29,408 nt of DNA from a bacterium. Lineage in GTDB: Bacteria; Bacteroidota; Bacteroidia; Bacteroidales; Muribaculaceae. The stretch spans positions 1 to 29,408 of the forward strand of contig SFTJ01000045.1 of assembly GCA_004563195.1 (NCBI GenBank), given 5' to 3'. Positions 6,732 through 15,742 of this stretch are shown here, in pieces. The notes below the pieces were generated by a model. That model had not been told where the DNA came from. It ran no database searches and saw nothing but the letters and a program-made list of their open reading frames with translations. A program made the position numbers and the translations under genes. The stretch's first letter is position 1. Each line of letters opens with the position of its first letter.

Positions 6732-9700
6732 ATGAAAAAGACATTAATCACCGGTCTGTTCACCACTCTGGCGTTGGCCGCAGGTGCACAGACTTTCCAA
6801 GAATGGCAGAATCCCGACATCAACGCCGTAAACCGACTGCCTATGCACACTCATTACTTTGCATACGAAAACGATGAGGCTGCTTCGAAAGGCAACAAGG
6901 AGCAATCGGCATTGTTTATGTCGCTCAACGGCACCTGGAAATTCAACTGGGTTAAAGATGCCGATTCTCGCCCTACCGACTTCTGGAAAACTTCGTTCAA
7001 CGACAAGGGTTGGGACAACTTGCAAGTGCCTGCCGTATGGGAACTTAACGGCTACGGCGACCCAATTTACGTTAATGTTGGTTATGCTTGGCGCAATCAA
7101 TTTACCAACAACCCGCCTCAAGTGCCTGTCGAAAACAACCATGTGGGCTCTTACCGTCGCGAAATAGTGGTGCCGGCTCAGTGGAAAGGCAAGGAAATCA
7201 TAGCCCACTTCGGCTCGGTTACATCAAACTTGTATCTATGGGTTAACGGTCGCTTTGTGGGATATAGCGAAGACAGCAAACTTGAAGCGGAATTCGACCT
7301 GACTCCCTACCTGAAACCGGGACAGAAGAACCTCATCGCCTTCCAAGTGTTCCGCTGGTGCGATGGCACATATCTCGAGGACCAGGACTTCTTCCGCTAC
7401 TGCGGTGTGGGTCGCGACTGCTACCTCTATGCCCGCAGTAAAAAACGCATCGAGGACATCCGCGTTACTCCCGACTTGGATGCCGAATACCGAAACGGCA
7501 GCCTTACCGTGGAACTGAAACTGAAAGGTCAGGCTCCCGTACAACTGACTTTGGTTGACGCTCAAGGAAAAACCGTGGCTGAAACCACTGCAAAAAACTC
7601 CGGCACAGCGAAACTGGATGTAGAAAACCCACACAAATGGTCGGCTGAAACGCCATATTTATATACTCTGAAAGCAAGTATGGCAGGCAGCGAGGAGGTA
7701 ATACCCGTGGCTGTGGGATTCCGCAAAATCGAACTGAAGAACAGCCAGATTTTAGTGAACGGAAAAGCGGTTCTTTTCAAGGGTGCCGACCGTCACGAAT
7801 TGGATCCCGACGGTGGCTATGTGGTTTCGCCCGAACGAATGCTGCAGGACATCAGAATTATGAAGGAATACAACCTGAATGCCGTTCGCACTTGCCACTA
7901 CCCCGACGACAACTTGTGGTATGACCTCTGCGACCGCTACGGTATATATGTAGTAGCCGAAGCCAACATCGAATCGCACGGTATGGGCTACGGCGACAAG
8001 ACTCTCGCCAAGAACCCTGACTTCCTCAAGGCTCACCTCGAGCGCAATCAGCGCAACGTGCAGCGCGGGTTCAACCACCCGAGCATCATATTCTGGTCGC
8101 TCGGTAATGAAGCCGGCTACGGTCCAAACTTCGAAGAGTGCTACAAGTGGATTAAACAGGAAGACCCGAGTCGTGCATGCCAATTTGAACAAGCCGGCGA
8201 AAAAGGTGCCACCGACATATATTGCCCTATGTACTGCGACTACAACGGCATGGAAAACTATGGCCGACGCACCGACACCACCAAACCGCTCATACAGTGC
8301 GAATATGCTCACGCTATGGGCAACTCGCAAGGCGGATTTAAAGAATATTGGGACATTATTCGCAAATACCCCAATCTGCAAGGTGGCTTCATCTGGGACT
8401 TCGTCGACCAGTCGTGCCGCTGGAAAGGTGAAGGTGGCGTGGAAATATATGCCTACGGTGGTGACTTCAACCGCTTCGATGCCTCCGACAACAACTTCTG
8501 CGACAACGGATTGGTTAGCCCCGACCGCAACCCTAACCCTCACATGCACGAGGTGGGATATTACTACCAAAACATCTGGACATCGCCCGTCGACCTGAAA
8601 AACGGTATCGTGGAAGTGTACAATGAGAACTTCTTCCGCGACCTCTCGGCTTATGCCTTGGAATGGGCATTGGTTAAGAACGGACGCGTAGAACGCACCG
8701 GAAGAGTGGAAAACCTCTCGGTAGCTCCACAGCAAAAGGTACGAATGAAATTAGACTGGGGAAGCATCGACAACGATGGCGAATGGTTGCTTAACGTATC
8801 TTATCGCTTGAAGAATCGCGAAGGATTGCTGTCGGCAGGTCACATCGTGGCAAAAAACCAATTGACATTGCAACCCTACCAAGCTTTGAAGCCTGAACTG
8901 AAGAATGTACCGGTTAACAACCAAGCTGTGGTGGAGCCTGAAATCATCGACAACCAACGCCGCTTTGTGATTGTAAAAGGCGAAAATTTCGTAGTGGAAT
9001 TTAACCGCCGCACAGGTTTGCTTAGCAAATACCAAGTGAACGGACTCGACTTCTTGCAGGAAGGAGCCGCCTTGACACCAAACTTCTGGCGCGCACCCAC
9101 CGACAACGATATGGGTGCAGGTCTGCAACGTCGCTATGAGGCTTGGAAAGAGCCGGGACTCTCGCTCAAGTCGCTGAAAAAAGACACCGAAGACGGTATG
9201 GTGGTGGTACATGCCACATACGAACTCAAGAAAGTGTCGGCTCAATTGGAACTTACCTACCGAATCAACAACCAGGGTGCTATACAGGTTACCCAACAAC
9301 TGAAGGCCGACCCAAATGCCGAAGTATCGCACATGTTCCGTTTCGGTATGCAGATGGCTATGCCTAAGAGCTTCGATACCATAGAATACTATGGCCGCGG
9401 ACCGATAGAAAACTACATCGACCGCAACAACAGCACCGACTTGGGCATCTATCGCCAAAGTGTAGACGAACAGTTCTACTCCTACATCCGTCCGCAAGAA
9501 ACCGGCAACAAGACCGATATCCGCTGGTGGAAACAACTGAATGCCGCCGGCAACGGATGGCTTGTAGTGGCTGAAGCGCCATTCTCAGGTTCTGCCCTCC
9601 ACTACACTCAGGAATCGCTCGACGAAGGACTTCAGAAAGACCAACGTCATTCACCCGAAATCCAACCTGCCGACCTTACCAACCTGTGCATCGACAAGGT

Positions 9701-9827
9701 GCAAATGGGTTTGGGCTGCATTACCAGCTGGGGAACTCTTCCTTTGGAAAAATATATGCTCCCCTATGGCGACTACAGCTTCACTTTCACACTGACTCCG
9801 GTTAAGCACAGCGTGGCTATGCCATAA
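6732..9827 (+). CDS. Secreted GH2 beta-galactosidase (LacZ-type)
   Basis: This 1031-residue enzyme has a signal peptide (MKKTLITGLFTTLALAAGAQ), so it works in the periplasm or at the surface. The family cleaves terminal beta-galactosides, though other beta-glycosides are possible in this subfamily. Domains in order are a GH2 sugar-binding jelly roll (about 55-225), an Ig-like domain (about 227-335), a TIM barrel (about 337-625), a second Ig-like domain, and the Bgal_small_N domain (about 745-1020). The acid/base glutamate is Glu460 in WSLGNEAGYG and the nucleophile is Glu524 in IQCEYAHAMGNS. Length is that of full LacZ-type enzymes, with no damage seen. It is the first target downstream of the AraC regulator and has a strong terminator after it. 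Confidence 0.93.
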   Translation: MKKTLITGLFTTLALAAGAQTFQEWQNPDINAVNRLPMHTHYFAYENDEAASKGNKEQSALFMSLNGTWKFNWVKDADSRPTDFWKTSFNDKGWDNLQVPAVWELNGYGDPIYVNVGYAWRNQFTNNPPQVPVENNHVGSYRREIVVPAQWKGKEIIAHFGSVTSNLYLWVNGRFVGYSEDSKLEAEFDLTPYLKPGQKNLIAFQVFRWCDGTYLEDQDFFRYCGVGRDCYLYARSKKRIEDIRVTPDLDAEYRNGSLTVELKLKGQAPVQLTLVDAQGKTVAETTAKNSGTAKLDVENPHKWSAETPYLYTLKASMAGSEEVIPVAVGFRKIELKNSQILVNGKAVLFKGADRHELDPDGGYVVSPERMLQDIRIMKEYNLNAVRTCHYPDDNLWYDLCDRYGIYVVAEANIESHGMGYGDKTLAKNPDFLKAHLERNQRNVQRGFNHPSIIFWSLGNEAGYGPNFEECYKWIKQEDPSRACQFEQAGEKGATDIYCPMYCDYNGMENYGRRTDTTKPLIQCEYAHAMGNSQGGFKEYWDIIRKYPNLQGGFIWDFVDQSCRWKGEGGVEIYAYGGDFNRFDASDNNFCDNGLVSPDRNPNPHMHEVGYYYQNIWTSPVDLKNGIVEVYNENFFRDLSAYALEWALVKNGRVERTGRVENLSVAPQQKVRMKLDWGSIDNDGEWLLNVSYRLKNREGLLSAGHIVAKNQLTLQPYQALKPELKNVPVNNQAVVEPEIIDNQRRFVIVKGENFVVEFNRRTGLLSKYQVNGLDFLQEGAALTPNFWRAPTDNDMGAGLQRRYEAWKEPGLSLKSLKKDTEDGMVVVHATYELKKVSAQLELTYRINNQGAIQVTQQLKADPNAEVSHMFRFGMQMAMPKSFDTIEYYGRGPIENYIDRNNSTDLGIYRQSVDEQFYSYIRPQETGNKTDIRWWKQLNAAGNGWLVVAEAPFSGSALHYTQESLDEGLQKDQRHSPEIQPADLTNLCIDKVQMGLGCITSWGTLPLEKYMLPYGDYSFTFTLTPVKHSVAMP

Positions 9828-9917
9828 CAAGCCGATTTGCACTCCCCTTTGATAGTGGGTGGCTGTTGATAACCGAGCGCCGCCTCGGGTTTGCAACCAC
9901 AGAAACAACTCTAACAC

Positions 9918-9947
9918 AAAGCCCCGACTTTTTCAAGTCGGGGCTTT
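9918..9947 (+). terminator. Terminator after the beta-galactosidase gene
   Basis: A perfect 13-bp stem, AAAGCCCCGACTT (9918-9930) with AAGTCGGGGCTTT (9935-9947), closes on a TTTC loop. The rest of the 333-bp gap up to 10161 holds the third predicted operator and promoter. Confidence 0.88.
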
Positions 9948-10030
9948 GACATATAAGGCTCTCTGGTGAGACTAAAAAGCTGATTATCTTACGTTATGCT
10001 CTTACCCACCCTTTTCTCAGCAATATCGGC

Positions 10031-10060
10031 AAATTATCCATTAAAATAACCATTTTTTCT
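10031..10060 (+). promoter_or_regulatory. Predicted AraC operator of the GH2-fragment/phosphoesterase operon (site 3)
   Basis: The stretch begins AAATTATCCATTAAAATAAC and ends CATTTTTTCT. It agrees with sites 1 and 2 at most positions of the AAAT..T.CAT.AAA core and in the following T-rich arm, but is the most diverged of the three. It starts 55 bp before the -7-like TACTTTG (10086-10092). Confidence 0.45.
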
Positions 10061-10085
10061 ATTCCCCAATTGCAAAAAAGAAGCT

Positions 10086-10092
10086 TACTTTG
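10086..10092 (+). promoter_or_regulatory. -7-like box of the 10162-14231 operon
   Basis: TACTTTG is one base short of TAnnTTTG. It sits at the same distance from the predicted operator as in the other two promoters and 70 bp before the first ATG. Confidence 0.4.
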
Positions 10093-10161
10093 CCAAAGAA
10101 TAACTATACTATACACACCATAAAACATAAACTGTTTTTCAAGAGAAACACCTAAAATAAC

Positions 10162-10668
10162 ATGAGGAAACTAAAAATACTATTAGTTATTTTGCTATGT
10201 TGCGCCCAATGGATGTCTGCCCATGAGGAGATCAACTTGGCAGGGACATGGCGCTTCCAAACCGACCCGATGGGATTCGGCAAAACACCCGGTTCGGAAC
10301 TCTATCTTGCCAAACTCACCGAATCGATTCAGCTGCCGGGCAGCATGGACGAAGCCGGAAAAGGTATGCCCACCACTGCTCGCTATGTCGACCGTCTGAC
10401 TCGCAAATTTGAATACTGCGGTCCGGCTTGGTATCAACGGGAAGTCCTTATTCCTCAATCGTGGAGCAATAAGGACATAATCCTTCACTTGGAAAGATGC
10501 CACTGGGAAACATCAGTATATGTAGATGGCCAATCGGCTGGCAGCTTGGAGCACTTGAGCACTCCAAATTGCTTCGACCTTACCAAATGGCTCTCCCCGG
10601 CTAAGGATAGCGACAAAAAGGAAAACACTGCCGGCAATGCAGCCATCGAACAACTATTGAACCAATAA
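10162..10668 (+). CDS. Shortened GH2-family protein (N-terminal sugar-binding domain only)
   Basis: This is a 168-residue reading frame. A signal peptide ends near the SAHEE junction. The rest matches the start of Bacteroidales GH2 enzymes: INLAGTWRFQTDP, QLPGSMDEAGKG, RKFEYCGPAWYQREV, a strand with HLERCHWETSVYVDG, and LSTPNCFDLTKWLSP. The frame then leaves the family pattern with a short polar tail and stops, so the Ig-like and catalytic TIM-barrel domains (normally another 600 or more residues) are absent. No catalytic glutamates are present. It may be a remnant of a deleted enzyme, or a small secreted carbohydrate-binding protein kept as the first gene of the operon. The clean frame and signal peptide leave both open. 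The next gene starts 77 bp on. Confidence 0.7.
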   Translation: MRKLKILLVILLCCAQWMSAHEEINLAGTWRFQTDPMGFGKTPGSELYLAKLTESIQLPGSMDEAGKGMPTTARYVDRLTRKFEYCGPAWYQREVLIPQSWSNKDIILHLERCHWETSVYVDGQSAGSLEHLSTPNCFDLTKWLSPAKDSDKKENTAGNAAIEQLLNQ

Positions 10669-10745
10669 GAACCGGCTCGCAAAACAGCAAACTTTAACGA
10701 AATGCAAAAAAGAAATTCAAATCCTACAATTAACAATTAAATGAT

Positions 10746-13205
10746 ATGAAAAGAACAGGCATATTGTTCCTAATACTGCTTACTATGGCCCTTCCGACAT
10801 TGGGTCAACATTCCGGACGCATATTTGTAGACCGCAATCAAAACGGAGTGTTCGATGCGGGCGAAAAAGCATTGAAAAACGTAAGCGTGTCCGACGGACT
10901 CAATGTGGTGAAAAGTGACAAAAACGGCCGATTTACATTGCCCGGACATCCCGGCGAACGGTTTATCTTCATCACCACACCCTCGGGATACCTTACCAAA
11001 AACAAGCATTACTTGCCCGTAAAACCCGCGACCGAAAGCTATGACTTCGCACTGATTCCATACAATGCCGGCATAGCCAACGATGGGTCGCACCAATTTC
11101 TACAAGTAACCGATAGCGAAATATTCAACACTGAGAATAACGAACGCTGGGTAGCCGACTTGCGCGCCTATGCCAAAACCGAAAAGGCTGCTTTCATCAT
11201 CCACACCGGTGACATCTGCTACGAAAAAGGCATGAAAGCTCACATAGGATTGATGAATACCGATAATATGGGCGTACCTGTGTTCTACTGCATTGGCAAT
11301 CACGACTTGGTGAAAGGGAAATACGGCGAAGAGGTGTTTGAGAAATACTACGGACCCGTATACTATTCATTCGATGTTGCCGGCGTACACTACATTGTTA
11401 CCCCTATGCCCGGCGGCGACTACCGCCCGGGATATACTTGCGACGAAGTGGCGCGATGGATGAAAAACGACTTGGCTCAGATAAAAGAAGGCACACCGGT
11501 GTATATCTTCAATCACAACATACTCACATCAGGCGACCGCTTTATCTACAAAGGTGACACCGAAAGCATCAATTTGGATGCCTACAACCTGAAAGCCTGG
11601 ATTTACGGGCACTGGCACATCAATCTCAAACAAAAGCAAGGCAATGTGTGGACCATCTGCACCTCTTCGACCGACAAAGGTGGCATCGACCACTCTAAAG
11701 GTGGATATCGCGTGATAAAGGTGGACCGCAACGGCGACTTCTCCTCACAACTCCGCTACTGCTATCTCAATCGTCACTTGTGCATTAGCTCTCCCACCGA
11801 ATTGTCGGCTACCACCACCCTTATGGTGAACGCCTACTCTTCAATATCACCCATACAACAAGTAACCTATACTTGCAAGGATGGAAACCGCACACTATGG
11901 AAAAACAAGGCTTTGGAGCAGAAAACCGACTGGACTTGGACTGCCGAAATGCCGCTTACCGACAAACTTATAGGCAAAGAGCTGACCTTGGAAGTAACTT
12001 CGCTGCAGAAAAACGGCGAAACAGCTACCGCTACACGCACATTTACCTATATGCCTCACGAGCCAGCCATCAATTTGGATGCCGATTGGGACAACCTGTT
12101 GGGCAACGCAAGTCACACCGGCGGCGTATCTACTGCCAAACTCGACTCTACCCTCACCTTGGGATGGGTAACCAATGTGGGTGCCAACTTGTATATGACC
12201 TCTCCACTCATTCACCAAGGAAAAATCTATGTGGCTTCGGTGGATGAAGATGCCAAAGGACAAGCCCATGTATATGCACTTGACGCACTGACGGGCAAAA
12301 TAATTTGGAAATACCCCGTAAGCGCCTCGGTGAAGAACTCTATCGCCATCGCTGACGGTAAAGTATTTGCCCAAGACATATTAGGGCACCTCTATGCCTT
12401 GAATACCGAAACCGGCGCCTTGCAATGGGAAGCAAAATTACCCATCAGCACTCCGCCGGGACTGATTGAGGGACTGACCGCCACCGACCGAATCGTATAT
12501 GCCGGCTCAGGTAAAGCACTTTCGGCTTTCGACGCAGCCAGCGGCAAACTCCTGTGGAGAAACGATGCCTGGAACCGACGCGAAGGCACCACATCCACCC
12601 TTTCGGCTAACGACGATGTAGTAATCGGGTCGGTGCAATGGAGCGCACTCTATGCCAACGACGCTCGCAACGGCAAACTGCTGTGGACACGCAGCGACAG
12701 CGGCTTGCGCAACCGTGGCGCCTCTGCTGCCATTCACGGCAATCTGATTTACATCATTTCGGAAAAGGCATTCTTCATCTTAGATGCACAAACCGGTCGC
12801 ACTATCGTACGCAAGGACTTGGAATATAGCGTCGACGTTACCTCTACCCCCTTGCTCACCGACCGTGAAATCATTTTCGGCACAGCCCAACGCGGATTGG
12901 TAGCCCTCGACAACCAAACCCTCGTAGAACTCTGGAATTGCGAGGTTGGCGATGCCCTTATCTACACGGCACCCTACACTCGCCCCGTATCGGCAACCAT
13001 CGAAACAAGTCCCATACTTGCCGGAAATTTGGTTTGGGTAGCAGCCTCCGATGGTTGCATCTATGGTATCGACAAACGTCAAGGACAAATAAAATGGAAA
13101 CATGCCACCGGCGCTCCTGCTTTAGGTAGCGTAGCCGCATCGGGCAACGCTCTTGTTGCCACCGACTTCGGTGGAAATGTGTACCTCTTTCACACTTCTA
13201 AATAA
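10746..13205 (+). CDS. Secreted metallophosphoesterase fused to a PQQ-type beta-propeller
   Basis: This 819-residue protein has a signal peptide ending near TLGQ (residue 20). Residues 24-105 form a carboxypeptidase-like/MetallophosN domain containing a DRNQNGVFDAGE calcium-loop-like motif. Residues about 117-335 are a calcineurin-like phosphoesterase with GDICYE (155-160), GNHD (184-187), NHNI (256-259) and GHWH (288-291). The first motif is VTDSE (121-125), so the usual DxH histidine is Glu. From about 450 to the end are repeated WKYP, ALNTETGALQWEAK and FDAASGKLLWRN units of a BamB/PQQ-like propeller. The phosphoesterase is expected to hydrolyse a phosphomonoester or diester outside the cytoplasm; the substrate is unknown. 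It is in an operon with a second phosphoesterase 30 bp downstream, under the putative AraC control. Confidence 0.88.
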   Translation: MKRTGILFLILLTMALPTLGQHSGRIFVDRNQNGVFDAGEKALKNVSVSDGLNVVKSDKNGRFTLPGHPGERFIFITTPSGYLTKNKHYLPVKPATESYDFALIPYNAGIANDGSHQFLQVTDSEIFNTENNERWVADLRAYAKTEKAAFIIHTGDICYEKGMKAHIGLMNTDNMGVPVFYCIGNHDLVKGKYGEEVFEKYYGPVYYSFDVAGVHYIVTPMPGGDYRPGYTCDEVARWMKNDLAQIKEGTPVYIFNHNILTSGDRFIYKGDTESINLDAYNLKAWIYGHWHINLKQKQGNVWTICTSSTDKGGIDHSKGGYRVIKVDRNGDFSSQLRYCYLNRHLCISSPTELSATTTLMVNAYSSISPIQQVTYTCKDGNRTLWKNKALEQKTDWTWTAEMPLTDKLIGKELTLEVTSLQKNGETATATRTFTYMPHEPAINLDADWDNLLGNASHTGGVSTAKLDSTLTLGWVTNVGANLYMTSPLIHQGKIYVASVDEDAKGQAHVYALDALTGKIIWKYPVSASVKNSIAIADGKVFAQDILGHLYALNTETGALQWEAKLPISTPPGLIEGLTATDRIVYAGSGKALSAFDAASGKLLWRNDAWNRREGTTSTLSANDDVVIGSVQWSALYANDARNGKLLWTRSDSGLRNRGASAAIHGNLIYIISEKAFFILDAQTGRTIVRKDLEYSVDVTSTPLLTDREIIFGTAQRGLVALDNQTLVELWNCEVGDALIYTAPYTRPVSATIETSPILAGNLVWVAASDGCIYGIDKRQGQIKWKHATGAPALGSVAASGNALVATDFGGNVYLFHTSK

Positions 13206-13235
13206 CAATGATAATAACAAATAATCAATAAATAT

Positions 13236-14231
13236 ATGAAAAGAAAAATCTTCAAATTCACCGTTCTTGCCTGTGCAAGTCTGGTGATGATGGCAGGATT
13301 CAGTGCTTGCCGAACAACCAAAGAAAAACCCGTAAGATTTGCCATTGCATCCGACTTCCACGCGCCCGACATACCCGATGGCGAACATCGTGTTGCAACA
13401 TTTATCAAAGCAGCCAACGACGAAAAGGTGGATTTCATCATCGAGTTGGGCGACTTCTGCCGCCTCGATAGCGCCAGCCAAGTGTACCGCGACCTCTGGA
13501 ACAGTTTCCCCGGCAGTAAATATCACGTAATAGGCAATCACGATATGGACCGTTACACCTTCGAAGAATACACCCAAGGCATGAATATGCCCGCACGTTA
13601 TTATTCATTCGACCAAGGCGATTTCCACTTCATCGTTTTGGACGGCAACAACCTCTTCGACGGCAAAAAGTACACTCATTACGCTCGCGCCAACTATTAC
13701 GTAGATGCCAAGAAAAGAGCCCATATCGACCCCGAACAGATGGATTGGCTGAAAAAAGACCTGGCTGCCACTAACAAACGGTGCATACTATTCTCGCACC
13801 AAAGCATCGAAGAGGCTCTCAACAACGGTGCCGAAGTACGCAAAATCCTTGAAGCCGAAAACCAACGAGCAGGCTTTAAGAAAGTGGTAATGGCATTCGG
13901 CGGACACAACCACAGCAACTATAGCAAAGAAATCAACGGCATAACCTATGTGCAAATCAATAGCGCCTCTTATGTTTGGATTGGCGAACCCACCCAAACC
14001 GAAAAACGCTATTCCAAGGAGATAAACGACCGTTTCGGCGGCATCTTGAAGTACTCGATGACCTATACCGAACCCCTATATGCCATCGTCACCCTCAACT
14101 CCAAAGGAGCCACACTCAAAGGAACGGATGCCGAATTTGTGCCACCCACACCCAAAGATTTGAATATGAACGACTCAGTAGGCGTATTCCCGCTGGTATC
14201 TAACATCAAAGATTTAAAAGTGAAATTCTAA
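13236..14231 (+). CDS. Metallophosphoesterase lipoprotein
   Basis: This 331-residue protein carries a lipoprotein signal with the acceptor Cys25 in GFSAC, so it should be anchored in a membrane. All calcineurin-like motifs are present: SDFH (39-42), GDFC (72-75), GNHD (100-103), SHQS (187-190) and GGHNH (222-226). This gives a two-metal phosphoesterase, probably on a small phosphorylated substrate. Unlike the upstream protein it keeps the DxH motif. It lies 30 bp after that gene and before a strong terminator, so the two are probably co-transcribed and act on related substrates outside the cell. No further domains are seen. The exact substrate cannot be assigned. Confidence 0.88.
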   Translation: MKRKIFKFTVLACASLVMMAGFSACRTTKEKPVRFAIASDFHAPDIPDGEHRVATFIKAANDEKVDFIIELGDFCRLDSASQVYRDLWNSFPGSKYHVIGNHDMDRYTFEEYTQGMNMPARYYSFDQGDFHFIVLDGNNLFDGKKYTHYARANYYVDAKKRAHIDPEQMDWLKKDLAATNKRCILFSHQSIEEALNNGAEVRKILEAENQRAGFKKVVMAFGGHNHSNYSKEINGITYVQINSASYVWIGEPTQTEKRYSKEINDRFGGILKYSMTYTEPLYAIVTLNSKGATLKGTDAEFVPPTPKDLNMNDSVGVFPLVSNIKDLKVKF

Positions 14232-14280
14232 TCTCAGCACACCGCCACGAGAATTAAAGAATAGAAATACCCACCACACA

Positions 14281-14321
14281 CAGCCTCGGCGAGCCCCCCC
14301 AAAAAGCCCTCGCCGAGGCTG
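14281..14321. terminator. Terminator after the phosphoesterase operon
   Basis: CAGCCTCGGCGAG (14281-14293) pairs with CTCGCCGAGGCTG (14309-14321), a perfect 13-bp GC-rich stem with a 15-nt loop. There is no long T-run on the plus strand. It lies 50 bp after the stop codon. Confidence 0.75.
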
Positions 14322-14452
14322 ATTTACGATTATCACCCCACCCGGAGGCAATCGGCAACCGGTCACAACATAAATCAGCTACATATTTCCTGCATTTCGG
14401 CAAATACAATATTTCTTGTCGATGACCTAAAATCGTATTTTTTGACAAATCC

Positions 14453-14483
14453 TTTGCAAATTCATATTTAATCGTTATTTTTG
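14453..14483 (+). promoter_or_regulatory. Promoter of the AbiL/RloAB-type defence module
   Basis: TTTG (14453-14456) and TATTTTTG (14476-14483) are spaced by 19 bp. The ATG follows 28 bp after the -7 box. A second TTTTTTG run just upstream (14438-14444) could be an alternative element. Confidence 0.7.
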
Positions 14484-14510
14484 TAGGAAATCTACATAAT
14501 AAACATTGAA

Positions 14511-15740
14511 ATGATACTTAAAATCGAATTTGAAAATTTTTTCTCCATCCGAGATAGAGTGAGAATTGATTTCAGAGCAGCAAACATCAATACAACCCTT
14601 GCAAGAGAGTTGAGTCTTAATGTGATGGAATGGAAAGGTGTGCCGATACTAAAAGCCATAGGATTATTTGGTCCTAATGCATCGGGAAAATCGAACATTT
14701 TGAAAGCTATCACATTTTGCTGTAGAATGATTTTGGACTCTCACCTGAATAACGAAGGAGTGACATTCAACTTTGAACCATTCAAATTTGATGGTTGGCA
14801 AAATAAGCCCAGCAGATTTCTTATTGATTTCGTTTGTGAAGATGTAGAGTACGAATACGCTTTTGAACTAACCCGAGAACGCATCATAAGTGAAAGTTTG
14901 TATCATTATCCCGTAGGCAGACGAGCAAAGATATTTGTCCGAGATGCTGAAGGAAAGTATAGTTTTGGTACAGGTGTGATGACAAAGCCTTCGGATGTAG
15001 CATTAAATACCAGCAAGAAGAATCTATTTCTGAGCCGTGCCAGTTCGATGAATCGAGGAATTGCGCAAAAGATTTATAGCTATTTTAGGAATCAATTCTT
15101 GCTCGGACTTGTAAATGTGAATGATATGTCGGCTTTGGATAGTTTCAATGCTTACAAGAAAGTAATACTCAAAGCTCTTGAAATATGTGATACGGATATC
15201 ACAGATATTGAGGTAAGGAAGGAACAAATACCGGCACCAATAGTTGTTCCGGGACAGACGGAATTATCATATAAATTGGTAGATGTGCTCCGATTCAAAA
15301 CAATTCATCGCAACCAAAAAGATATTATGTTCGACATGGATATGGAGGAATCTAATGGCACAAGAAAGTTGTTTCAGATATTGATACGATTATTGGATGT
15401 GGTGAAAAACAAGAAGAACATAATGATGGACGAGTTTGATATGGGTCTACACACTCGTTTGGCCGATTTCATTCTCGACTTAATTCATGCCTCAGAGAGT
15501 AGTCAGTTATTATTCACATCACATAACACAAACCTTATTGATGTCAAGAGACTGAGACGTGACCAAATCGTATTTGTCAACAAATCGGGAAATGGGACTA
15601 CGGAGGTCTATTCATTATATGATTTCAAGGACTTTCGCGAGAATATGGATGCCGAAAAGGGGTATATACAGGGACGCTTTGATGCTGTTCCATATGTTGA
15701 CTCTTCGGCACAAAGTATCAAACAATTATTGGAAGACTAA
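14511..15740 (+). CDS. AAA family ATPase, AbiLi/RloA-like (defence)
   Basis: This is a 409-residue SMC/ABC-like ATPase of the COG1106 group. The N-terminus has the family's KIEFENFFSIRD opening and Walker A GPNASGKS (54-61). The C-terminal half has the Walker B segment NIMMDEFDMGLH (about 303-314) and the switch FTSHNTNLID (about 331-340). Paired with a RloB protein it matches the AbiLi-AbiLii (RloA-RloB) type of abortive-infection defence. In these pairs the ATPase is thought to sense the phage and control a TOPRIM-like effector. It is cytosolic and has its own promoter. The start of the partner lies 2 bp after its stop, so the two are translated together. Base composition is more AT-rich than the flanking carbohydrate genes, in keeping with transfer. 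Confidence 0.85.
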   Translation: MILKIEFENFFSIRDRVRIDFRAANINTTLARELSLNVMEWKGVPILKAIGLFGPNASGKSNILKAITFCCRMILDSHLNNEGVTFNFEPFKFDGWQNKPSRFLIDFVCEDVEYEYAFELTRERIISESLYHYPVGRRAKIFVRDAEGKYSFGTGVMTKPSDVALNTSKKNLFLSRASSMNRGIAQKIYSYFRNQFLLGLVNVNDMSALDSFNAYKKVILKALEICDTDITDIEVRKEQIPAPIVVPGQTELSYKLVDVLRFKTIHRNQKDIMFDMDMEESNGTRKLFQILIRLLDVVKNKKNIMMDEFDMGLHTRLADFILDLIHASESSQLLFTSHNTNLIDVKRLRRDQIVFVNKSGNGTTEVYSLYDFKDFRENMDAEKGYIQGRFDAVPYVDSSAQSIKQLLED

Positions 15741-15742
15741 TT

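Noticed and set aside
7752..8735. 327-codon minus-strand frame
   Set aside because: It is antisense to the catalytic barrel of the beta-galactosidase, with no recognisable motif.
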